Origin: JAQGMJ01 sp036271855
Lineage (GTDB): Bacteria > Pseudomonadota > Gammaproteobacteria > Burkholderiales > JAEUOS01
Assembly (NCBI GenBank): GCA_036271855.1
Contig: DATAZV010000492.1
Coordinates: forward strand, 1-20,922
Direction of reading: 5' to 3'
Length of the DNA: 20,922 nt
Shown: in pieces, positions 16,163 to 20,922 of the stretch
How the letters are laid out: each line of letters begins with the position of its first letter
Numbering within the stretch: the stretch's first letter is position 1
Notes under the pieces: generated by a model
Told to the model about the DNA's origin: nothing
What the model saw: only the letters and a program-made list of their open reading frames with translations
The model's database searches: none
Made by a program: the position numbers and the translations under genes

Positions 16163-16419
16163 TCGAACAGGATGCGGACTATTCCGCCCACATGCTCATG
16201 GCCCTTCATCGACAATCCGCTGCAGCCAACCCCGACAAGGAAACGCCGGACATCGACCTCCCCGACCGTCGCCGCCCGGGAGAAAGCTTTCCTTCGCAGG
16301 AGCATCCTGCGGTGCAGGAGCCGGTGACCCAGCCGGTGCCCCAATATCCGCCCGGCGACCGTCCCGGAGAACCTGGGCACATTCCCACCAGCCCGCCGCC
16401 GGTGACCTCGATTCCCTGA
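16150..16419 (+). CDS. Small Pro-rich hydrophilic protein, unknown function
   Basis: The product has 89 residues. The N-terminal third is polar (MKHTIEQDADYSAHMLMAL) and the remaining two thirds are rich in Pro, Glu, Asp and Arg, with repeated short P-x-P and PGxxPGEPG patterns, so it is probably disordered. There is no signal peptide, TM segment or domain. Short Pro-rich proteins of this style are frequent unannotated genes in Oxalobacteraceae as I recall, which supports reality, but I cannot name a family. The start is uncertain: the ATG at 16150 has no good Shine-Dalgarno, and in-frame ATGs at 16192 and 16198 are alternatives. The stop lies three bases from the stop of the convergent receiver gene, a compact tail-to-tail arrangement. 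Confidence 0.6.
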   Translation: MKHTIEQDADYSAHMLMALHRQSAAANPDKETPDIDLPDRRRPGESFPSQEHPAVQEPVTQPVPQYPPGDRPGEPGHIPTSPPPVTSIP

Positions 16420-16422
16420 CCC

Positions 16423-16872
16423 TCAGCTGGGCCGCAGGCGCGCGCGGTCCAGCACCGCCTGCAAATCTTCCAGTCCCACCGGCTTCACCAGATGATGGTC
16501 GAAGCCGGCTTCCTGCGAACGCCGCTTGTCCTCGCCCTGGCCCCAGCCGGTGAGCGCCACCAGGGTGGCGCAGCGCAGCGCGGCGATGCCGCGAATCTGG
16601 CGCGCCGCGTCATAGCCGTTGAGCTTGGGCAAGCCGATGTCCATCAGGATCACGTCCGGTTCGAGCGCGGTGGCCATCTCCAGCGCCTGCAGGCCATCGT
16701 AGGCGACGTGCACTTCGTTGCCCATCAGGCCCAGCAGAGCGCTCAGGCTGTCGGCCGCGTCCTGGTTGTCGTCGACAATCAGGATGCACTGGCCCGCGGG
16801 CGGATGCGCGCCGGTGTCGGCGTCACTCAAAGGATTCATGGTCTGCCCGGCCCGCTTGGTTCCCAGTTCCAT
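16423..16872 (-). CDS. Stand-alone receiver (REC) domain response regulator
   Basis: A single CheY-like receiver of 149 residues with no output domain. It has the acidic pair in ILIVDDNQDAADSL (D34, D35), the phospho-acceptor Asp in VILMDIGLPKLNGYDAA (D78), the switch Thr in LVALTGWGQ (T108) and the conserved Lys in HHLVKPVGL (K130), so it should be phosphorylatable. The VALTGWGQ...R.S..AGFDHHLVKP pattern is typical of receivers associated with hybrid kinases. The ATG at 16872 is chosen because GGAGAGAG precedes it at good spacing; ATG 16839 also lies before the domain but lacks a ribosome site. It probably passes phosphoryl groups or acts by protein contact. A strong -24/-12 promoter match lies upstream at 16950-16965, which suggests sigma-54 control. 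Confidence 0.9.
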   Translation of the reverse strand: MELGTKRAGQTMNPLSDADTGAHPPAGQCILIVDDNQDAADSLSALLGLMGNEVHVAYDGLQALEMATALEPDVILMDIGLPKLNGYDAARQIRGIAALRCATLVALTGWGQGEDKRRSQEAGFDHHLVKPVGLEDLQAVLDRARLRPS

Positions 16873-16949
16873 CTCTCTCTCCAGTCGCAAAATCCGGCAT
16901 GAACGCGATGCTGCTCCGTTCGTGTCGTTGCTTCATTTTCGTTCATCTC

Positions 16950-16965
16950 CGCAATTCCCGCGCCA
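16950..16965 (-). promoter_or_regulatory. Sigma-54 (-24/-12) promoter candidate for the receiver gene at 16423-16872
   Basis: On the - strand TGGCGCG-GGAA-TTGCG matches the TGGCACG-N4-TTGCW consensus at 10 of 12 positions with exact GG-N10-GC spacing. It lies in the 95-bp gap just after the SemiSWEET-like stop and points at the receiver gene. Transcription would start near 16939, a leader of about 67 bases. Confidence 0.6.
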
Positions 16966-16967
16966 AC

Positions 16968-17249
16968 TCACGGCTGGACGGCGGCGCGCGCCTTGTTGTG
17001 CCGGAAAATTACCTCTCCGATCACGGCACTGGCCAGCATTGCCAGATTGGTGAACAGAAACACCCAGCTGCCGAGCAAATAGCTGTAGACGGAAAAGCCG
17101 ATCGAAGCCGCCGTCTGCCCGACAAACAGCCATTTCGACACGCCCTCGCTGGAACCCTCCCGCCATTGCTTGTAGACCTGGCGCACGATGGTCGCCAGCA
17201 GGACCAGTGAACTGGTCCAGCCGATTGCTTCTGTCATCAATTCCCGCAT
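16968..17249 (-). CDS. SemiSWEET/PQ-loop-like small membrane protein
   Basis: A 93-residue protein with three predicted TM helices (about 8-24, 39-59, 62-83), matching one MtN3/PQ-loop repeat as in bacterial SemiSWEETs, which dimerise to form small-sugar or metabolite carriers. The first helix ends in ATIVRQVYKQW, where Arg-Gln replaces the classic Pro-Gln, followed by the characteristic KQWREGSSEGVSKWLFVGQ and the SYLLGSWVFLFTN turn. Transport activity is inferred from the family only; many such short proteins are uncharacterised. The start is uncertain. The ATG at 17249 fits the family's usual N-terminus, the ATG at 17237 is close to the first helix, and the ATG at 17297 has the best ribosome site (AGGTGG) but adds 16 polar residues. 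It may be transcribed with the YqjE/YqjK pair upstream. Confidence 0.82.
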   Translation of the reverse strand: MRELMTEAIGWTSSLVLLATIVRQVYKQWREGSSEGVSKWLFVGQTAASIGFSVYSYLLGSWVFLFTNLAMLASAVIGEVIFRHNKARAAVQP

Positions 17250-17330
17250 ATCGCGTCTTTGCCCCGGCCGTGGTGCGCCCTCATGCGCCGCCGACATGAC
17301 GCCACCTGGCGAGCAGCCCGCGCGGCGCAT

Positions 17331-17690
17331 TCATCGCCCACCGCCGTCGTTGCGCCGGCCTTTCGCGGCGACGCCGGCAACCAGGCGAGCCACCCATTGA
17401 TAGGGCGACCCATAGCGCAGTTGCAGCAGCGCCACCGCCACCCCGGCCACCCGCGCCATCAGGCCGCTGCGCCGCGCCGCCGGTGTCCGGCCGGCCGGGT
17501 TGCCGCGGCCGAGAACATAACCCAGCGCCGCGGCGCCGGCGTAGGCCACCGGCGAAGTCAGGGTATCGACCAGTTGCTGCTGCAGCTCGTGCTCGCGCAC
17601 GCGGATCAGGCTGCGGCGCAACTCGATGCGCCGCTCCAGCGTGGCGATCTCCTGATCAATCGGTCGAAACCAGGGTGAAAACAGGCTCAT
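17331..17690 (-). CDS. YqjK-like protein
   Basis: The product has 119 residues. The N-terminus is charged and probably coiled-coil (RPIDQEIATLERRIELRRSLIRVREHELQQQL, about 9-40), then comes one hydrophobic, glycine-rich segment (about 47-61, VAYAGAAALGYVLG), and then an Arg-rich linker and a short second apolar stretch (80-90). This layout fits the YqjK family, often encoded after YqjE and implicated in envelope or stationary-phase functions without a defined activity. The ATG at 17690 overlaps the YqjE-like stop (ATGA), indicating coupling, and GAGGGG lies upstream. The frame extends further upstream inside the YqjE-like gene, but that part is not credible. Family assignment is moderate because the proteins are short and poorly conserved. 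Confidence 0.72.
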   Translation of the reverse strand: MSLFSPWFRPIDQEIATLERRIELRRSLIRVREHELQQQLVDTLTSPVAYAGAAALGYVLGRGNPAGRTPAARRSGLMARVAGVAVALLQLRYGSPYQWVARLVAGVAAKGRRNDGGGR

Positions 17691-18100
17691 CGTCCCCGCC
17701 CCTCGCCGCGCAATTGCCGCAGGGTGGCGCCAAGAAAAATCTGGCTGAAATGATTGCGCATCTGCACCAGCATCATCAGCGCAATCGCAACATTCACGCC
17801 CGCCGCGACGCCCAGCGCAGCCGGCCAGGACGCGTTGCCCGAGTGCACCGCCCAGACGATCAGGCTGGCCACCGCGGCAGTCCACGCGGTGACGATCAGC
17901 ACCGCCACCACCACGCCCGCCGCCAGGATCAACGCCAGTCCGATACCGGCGCGCTGCATCTCCAGAACCGCCAGCAAGGCGTAGTCGCGACCCATGCCGT
18001 GCACGTTGGCCCACCACGCGCGCAGGCAGCCGGCCAGCGTGGCGTCAGGCGCCTGCGCCTGCTCGCCCTGCGCCTCGGCGGAAGTTCGTTTTGTGCCCAT
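17687..18100 (-). CDS. YqjE / phage-holin-family (DUF1469-like) membrane protein
   Basis: The product has 137 residues. A polar N-terminus of about 25 residues precedes an amphipathic segment with ALLAVLEMQRAGIGLALILA, followed by two strong TM helices (about 52-85 and 92-113) linked by HSGNASWP, then a short basic tail RGEGRGR. This matches the YqjE/actinobacterial-holin-like superfamily seen in the E. coli yqjD-yqjE-yqjK operon. The yqjD/elaB-type ribosome-anchoring gene that normally comes first is absent here. Holin activity should not be assumed; the name reflects domain topology. The stop overlaps the next gene by four bases. The ATG at 18100 has only a weak ribosome site. The promoter is not obvious in the 91-bp gap to the hemerythrin gene, so read-through from that gene is possible. 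Confidence 0.8.
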   Translation of the reverse strand: MGTKRTSAEAQGEQAQAPDATLAGCLRAWWANVHGMGRDYALLAVLEMQRAGIGLALILAAGVVVAVLIVTAWTAAVASLIVWAVHSGNASWPAALGVAAGVNVAIALMMLVQMRNHFSQIFLGATLRQLRGEGRGR

Positions 18101-18147
18101 GGAATTGCGCCAGTTTTTCCGCCGTGCTTCAGCGGACGAGATTGCAA

Positions 18148-18168
18148 GGCAGGAAAAGATTACCTGCC
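18148..18168. repeat. Inverted repeat between the hemerythrin and YqjE-like genes
   Basis: GGCAGG (18148-18153) and CCTGCC (18163-18168) form a 6-bp stem with a 9-base A+T-rich loop, 24 bases after the hemerythrin stop. No T run follows on the - strand. It could be an attenuating hairpin or a binding site. Confidence 0.3.
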
Positions 18169-18191
18169 GGGGTAAAAGTTACAGTGCGCAT

Positions 18192-18743
18192 TCAGTCCGC
18201 ATGGACCGGCATGGCCAGCAGGTCGCCGCCGGCCGGGCGATAAACGGCGCAACTGCCCTGCAGCTCTTTTTTGCGCTCCAGGATCTGCTCGCCAAGGGCG
18301 CGCATATCGAGCCTGGCCTGGCGCGCCTTGGAGAACATGCGGTTCTGCTCTTCCTGCACATGATGGCGCACATAGCTGGCCAATACCCTGACCTTCGCAT
18401 CGTAATGGCCGGCACCGGGACGCATGCGCATGATTTCCGCCACCAGGCGGGCGACCGCGGTGTGCTCGACGTCCGCCTCGTCCATCAGGTCGTCGATATC
18501 CATCGCATCACGCAGCGCCGGATAGAAAATCTCGTCCTCCACCTGCGCGTGGATCAGCAGCTCGGTACAGATGCGGTGGGTCAATTCACCCTTCAATTCG
18601 CCGCCGCGCGCCTTGTCGAACTGGCGAAACATCTCGTCGATGCGCCGGTGGTCCTCGCGCAGGATGCTGATCGCGTCATCGGCAACAAAACCGGCCAGCA
18701 AACGCGTGGTCGTCGAGTTCAGTTGTTCACCGCTGGTCATCAT
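18192..18743 (-). CDS. Hemerythrin HHE-domain protein
   Basis: The 183-residue soluble protein has a four-helix hemerythrin-like fold that binds a non-heme di-iron centre. Candidate ligands are visible in order: His32 (REDHRRIDEMF), His65 and Glu69 (HAQVEDEIFYP), His94 (EHTAVARL), and His128 with Glu132 (VRHHVQEEQNRMF). These fit the HHE cation-binding pattern of DUF-type hemerythrins linked to oxygen, NO or oxidative-stress handling. The C-terminal 35 residues are an extension of unknown use. The ATG at 18743 is immediately followed by a second ATG; GGAAGG upstream supports this start. A -24/-12 promoter match lies 35-50 bases upstream (18778-18793), so induction by a sigma-54 activator is likely. 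The actual ligand is not predictable. Confidence 0.93.
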   Translation of the reverse strand: MMTSGEQLNSTTTRLLAGFVADDAISILREDHRRIDEMFRQFDKARGGELKGELTHRICTELLIHAQVEDEIFYPALRDAMDIDDLMDEADVEHTAVARLVAEIMRMRPGAGHYDAKVRVLASYVRHHVQEEQNRMFSKARQARLDMRALGEQILERKKELQGSCAVYRPAGGDLLAMPVHAD

Positions 18744-18777
18744 GCCCTGCCTTCCCTGGAATTACCGGGTGAAAAGA

Positions 18778-18793
18778 AGCAAAAAATTTGCCC
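18778..18793 (-). promoter_or_regulatory. Sigma-54 (-24/-12) promoter candidate for the hemerythrin gene
   Basis: On the - strand GGGCAAA-TTTT-TTGCT matches TGGCACG-N4-TTGCW at 9 of 12 positions, with exact GG-N10-GC spacing and a T tract in the spacer, which is common in strong sigma-54 promoters. Transcription would start near 18767, about 24 bases before the ATG, and GGAAGG lies in that leader. Confidence 0.6.
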
Positions 18794-18805
18794 GTGAGAC
18801 CATAA

Positions 18806-18819
18806 ATAGCAATAGCTAT
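18806..18819. repeat. Dyad ATAGC-N4-GCTAT, possible activator site
   Basis: Perfect 5-base arms with a 4-base spacer lie between the two divergent sigma-54-type promoters. A similar dyad follows at 18865-18878; together they read ATWGC-N4-GCWAT. Its centre is about 180 bases upstream of the receiver transcription start. Confidence 0.35.
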
Positions 18820-18864
18820 GCCCAAGCTGCCGCCGGCAGAACCGCGCGCTTCGGCGGAGCCGCG

Positions 18865-18878
18865 ATTGCAGGCGCAAT
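18865..18878. repeat. Dyad ATTGC-N4-GCAAT, possible activator site
   Basis: Perfect 5-base arms with a 4-base spacer are centred about 105 bases upstream of the hemerythrin start of transcription and about 120 upstream of the receiver one. That is the normal range for an NtrC-type upstream activating site serving both divergent promoters. Confidence 0.4.
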
Positions 18879-18965
18879 GCCGAGCCAGGTCCCGATGCAC
18901 CCTCCCGCCCGAGCGTCCTGCATTTGCGGCGCGGGCCGCCTCGCGGTGGCATCCGCCCTTCGCAT

Positions 18966-18981
18966 GGGCTTGCGGGTTGCT
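18966..18981 (+). promoter_or_regulatory. Sigma-54 (-24/-12) promoter candidate for the receiver gene at 19017
   Basis: GGGCTTG-CGGG-TTGCT matches the TGGCACG-N4-TTGCW consensus at 9 of 12 positions with exact GG-N10-GC spacing. Transcription would start near 18992, about 25 bases before the ATG, the same geometry as the divergent hemerythrin promoter. Confidence 0.55.
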
Positions 18982-19016
18982 CATCTCCACAAGTAAGGTC
19001 CTAGTGGAACCAGGCA

Positions 19017-19451
19017 ATGACTTCCGCAAGCGAAAAATTTCTCAGCCGGCCGCGCGATGGCGGCGCACTACGCATCCTGGTGGTGGATGACGACCAGAAC
19101 ACCCTCGACATACTCCTCGAAGCGCTGGGTCTGTTCGGTGCCGAAGTATGCTGCGCCGGCAGCGTGGGGCAAGCGCGCACGCTGCTGGCCGCCTGGCACG
19201 CTGACGTGCTGCTCTCCGACCTGGGCATGCCGCACGAGGACGGCTTCGACCTGATCCAGGAAGTCCGCACCCGGCCGCCCGACAGCGCGGCACGCATGCC
19301 CGCGATCGCATTGACCGGACACACCCGCGCGCAAGACCGGCAGCGCGCGCTGCAAGCCGGCTATGATGAAGTGCTGGTCAAGCCCGCCGAACTCGACACC
19401 CTGCTGCAGGCTATCCGCCGAGTGGCGTCTGCTGATCCTCGGTCGCCCTAG
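19017..19451 (+). CDS. Stand-alone receiver (REC) domain response regulator
   Basis: A single CheY-like receiver of 144 residues without an output domain. Visible active-site elements are the acidic cluster in ILVVDDDQNTLDIL (D24, D25), the phospho-acceptor in VLLSDLGMPHEDGFDLI (D68), the Thr in AIALTGHTR (T100) and the Lys in EVLVKPAEL (K122). The SDLGMPHEDGFDLI...IALTGH pattern is typical of receivers found at the ends of hybrid kinases, which suggests phosphotransfer with a hybrid or HPt-type partner. The ATG follows GGAACCAGG, an acceptable ribosome site. The last 41 bases overlap the end of the convergent sigma-54 activator gene; both overlapping tails lie outside the folded domains. A -24/-12 element upstream suggests that the neighbouring activator controls it. 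Confidence 0.92.
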   Translation: MTSASEKFLSRPRDGGALRILVVDDDQNTLDILLEALGLFGAEVCCAGSVGQARTLLAAWHADVLLSDLGMPHEDGFDLIQEVRTRPPDSAARMPAIALTGHTRAQDRQRALQAGYDEVLVKPAELDTLLQAIRRVASADPRSP

Positions 19452-20820
19452 GGCTGCCCGCCGGCTCGCGCTCCGAATACGCGCGCAGGCGGTTGTACAG
19501 CGTCTTCAGGCTGATGCCCAGCAGTTGCGCTGCCTTCTCCTTGGTATCGCACTGGCGCAGCGTGGCGATGATCAGTTTTTCTTCCACATCGGCGATCTTG
19601 TTGCCGACGCTGACGCGGATCACCGTTTCGTCGTCCGCCTGCAGCATGATCTGCGCCACCGCCGGCTTGCCCAGTTGCAGCGGCAAGGCGCCGGGCTCGA
19701 TCCAGCCGTCGTCGGTCATGATGAAGGCGTGCTGCACGGCATTCCACAGCTCGCGCACATTGCCCGGCCAGGCATGGCCGCGCATGCGCTCCAGCGTCGC
19801 CGGCATGAATTCCTTTTTCAGCGCCGAGGCCTTGTTCAGCTCGCCGAGAAAATGCTTGGCCAGGTAGACCACGTCCTCGCCGCGCTCGCGCAGCGGCGGG
19901 ATCACCAGCGGAAACACCTGCAGCCGGTACAGCAGGTCCTGGCGCAGCTTGCCGGCGGCCACCGCGTTGCCGGGGTCGCGATTGGTCGCCGCCACCACCC
20001 GCACGTCGGTGACGATAGGCTGGTCCGAACCGACGCGCGTCACCGTGCGCGTTTCCAGCACGCGCAATAGCTTGACCTGCAAATCGAGCGGCATCTCGGT
20101 GACCTCGTCGAGCAGCAGGGTGCCGCCGTGCGCGCGCTCGAAAAAGCCGCGATGCTGGCGATGCGCGCCGGTGAAACTGCCCTTCTCATGGCCGAACAGC
20201 TCGCTCTCCATCAGCTGCGGCGAAATCGCGCCGCAGTTGACGGCGATAAACGGCTTGTCCTTGCGCCGCGACACCTCGTGGATGGTCTCGGCCACCACTT
20301 CCTTGCCGGTGCCGGACTCGCCGGTGATCAGCACGGTGGCGCCGGTGGGCGCGACGCGGCCGATTTCGTCGTACAGTTTTTGCATGCCGGCCGAGCTGCC
20401 GACCAGGCGGCCGAAGCGGCCCAGCGAACGCAACTCGTTGCGCAGCGAATTGACCTCGGTCTTCAGCGCTTCCGGGCGCGCCACGCGCGACAGCACCCCG
20501 CGCAACTGCTCCAGGTCGACCGGCTTGATCAAATAGTCGGTGACGCCACGGCGCAAGGCCTCGATCGAAGTCTGGATGCTCGCATGGCCGGTGATCAGGA
20601 TCACCTCGGTGCTGGTCCCCGCGACATCGCCCAGCAGGTCCATGCCGTTACCGTCCGGCAACACCAGGTCGAGCAGGATCACGTCGGGCGATTTGGAGAG
20701 CGCCTCGCGGGCCTCGGCCAGCGAACCCGCGGTGATCGTCGAAAACCTTTGCTGGGCCACAAGTTCGGCCAGGGCCTCACAGGCGATCGGATCATCGTCG
20801 ACTATCAGTGCAAGCGGCAT
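19411..20820 (-). CDS. NtrC-type sigma-54-dependent response regulator (REC-AAA+-Fis)
   Basis: This enhancer-binding activator of 469 residues remodels the sigma-54 holoenzyme using ATP. The N-terminal receiver has DDD at 8-10, phospho-Asp 51 (VILLDLVLPDGNG), Thr77 and Lys99. The AAA+ domain (about 138-370) has Walker A GESGTGKE (167-174), the sigma-54 contact loop as GSFTGA (214-219, Ser in place of the usual Ala), Walker B GGTLLLDE (232-239), and the arginine and sensor II region with GHAWPGNVREL. A Fis-type helix-turn-helix lies at about 425-448 (TKEKAAQLLGISLKTLYNRL). The ATG at 20820 is chosen because AAGGA lies seven bases before it; the in-frame GTG at 20826 is too close. No partner kinase is adjacent inside the window. 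Two of the sigma-54-type promoters lie within 2.1 kb, making local targets likely. Confidence 0.95.
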   Translation of the reverse strand: MPLALIVDDDPIACEALAELVAQQRFSTITAGSLAEAREALSKSPDVILLDLVLPDGNGMDLLGDVAGTSTEVILITGHASIQTSIEALRRGVTDYLIKPVDLEQLRGVLSRVARPEALKTEVNSLRNELRSLGRFGRLVGSSAGMQKLYDEIGRVAPTGATVLITGESGTGKEVVAETIHEVSRRKDKPFIAVNCGAISPQLMESELFGHEKGSFTGAHRQHRGFFERAHGGTLLLDEVTEMPLDLQVKLLRVLETRTVTRVGSDQPIVTDVRVVAATNRDPGNAVAAGKLRQDLLYRLQVFPLVIPPLRERGEDVVYLAKHFLGELNKASALKKEFMPATLERMRGHAWPGNVRELWNAVQHAFIMTDDGWIEPGALPLQLGKPAVAQIMLQADDETVIRVSVGNKIADVEEKLIIATLRQCDTKEKAAQLLGISLKTLYNRLRAYSEREPAGSPRATEDQQTPLGG

Positions 20821-20895
20821 GCACACGTCCTTAATTTTTAACTACGGGATACAACAGTCCGCCCCAGGAACCCGGCGAAGGCTCATTGGCGCCCG

Positions 20896-20901
20896 ATTAT
20901 A
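20896..20901 (-). promoter_or_regulatory. -10 box of a sigma-70 promoter for the sigma-54 activator gene
   Basis: On the - strand this is a perfect TATAAT, about 76 bases upstream of the ATG at 20820. The matching -35 box would fall at the window edge and cannot be judged. It indicates that the activator itself is made from a housekeeping promoter. Confidence 0.5.
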
Positions 20902-20922
20902 GAGACATTCCGGCAGCGCCTT

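Noticed and set aside
17377..17392. TGGCTCG followed by TTGC on the - strand upstream of the SemiSWEET-like gene
   Set aside because: The spacer is one base too long for a sigma-54 promoter, and it lies inside the YqjK-like coding region.
17691..18017. N-terminal extension of the YqjK-like frame across the YqjE-like gene
   Set aside because: The extension is a shadow of the YqjE-like gene; the ATG at 17690 with an ATGA overlap gives a normal-length protein.
1..20922. Mobile elements, prophage genes or CRISPR arrays
   Set aside because: The YqjE-like protein carries a phage-holin family name, but it sits in a YqjE/YqjK pair with no other phage gene; no transposase, integrase, attachment-site repeat or spacer-repeat pattern was found.

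Overview
The window looks like a chromosomal piece of a high-GC betaproteobacterium, most likely a member of the Burkholderiales close to Oxalobacteraceae. That placement rests on base composition, codon use and general protein resemblance; there is no rRNA or other firm taxonomic marker. No tRNA, rRNA, CRISPR array, insertion sequence or integrase was seen.

The left two thirds (about 1-14040) is a block of multidrug export genes. It opens with the 3' part of an EmrB-type MFS exporter. A tripartite RND operon on the + strand follows: lipoprotein adaptor, HAE1-type pump, outer-membrane channel, TetR regulator. Its promoter holds a near-perfect 26-bp palindrome, the best candidate for the regulator's operator. 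A second tripartite RND operon runs toward it on the - strand, in the order pump, adaptor, channel, so the two channel genes lie almost end to end. The second pump belongs to another RND branch: it lacks the AcrB-type proton-relay lysine and has Gln where the second membrane aspartate usually sits. It has no regulator of its own. A 626-bp gene-free stretch with several dyads lies upstream of it.

The right third (about 14660-20922) is a signalling cluster. It encodes a short histidine-kinase-like protein with an intact H box but a degraded ATP-binding domain, a small Pro-rich protein, two stand-alone receiver proteins, a SemiSWEET-like membrane protein, a YqjE/YqjK-type pair, a hemerythrin-like protein, and an NtrC-type sigma-54 activator at the right edge. 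No complete histidine kinase is present.

The most interesting signal is three sigma-54-type (-24/-12) promoter matches with exact GG-N10-GC spacing. One lies before each lone receiver gene and one before the hemerythrin gene. Two of them diverge from one 273-bp intergenic region next to the activator gene. Together they suggest a local sigma-54 regulon in which the activator drives the hemerythrin and both receivers, with the degenerate kinase acting as a possible phosphotransfer or phosphatase partner. This is an inference from promoter geometry and gene content and has not been tested.
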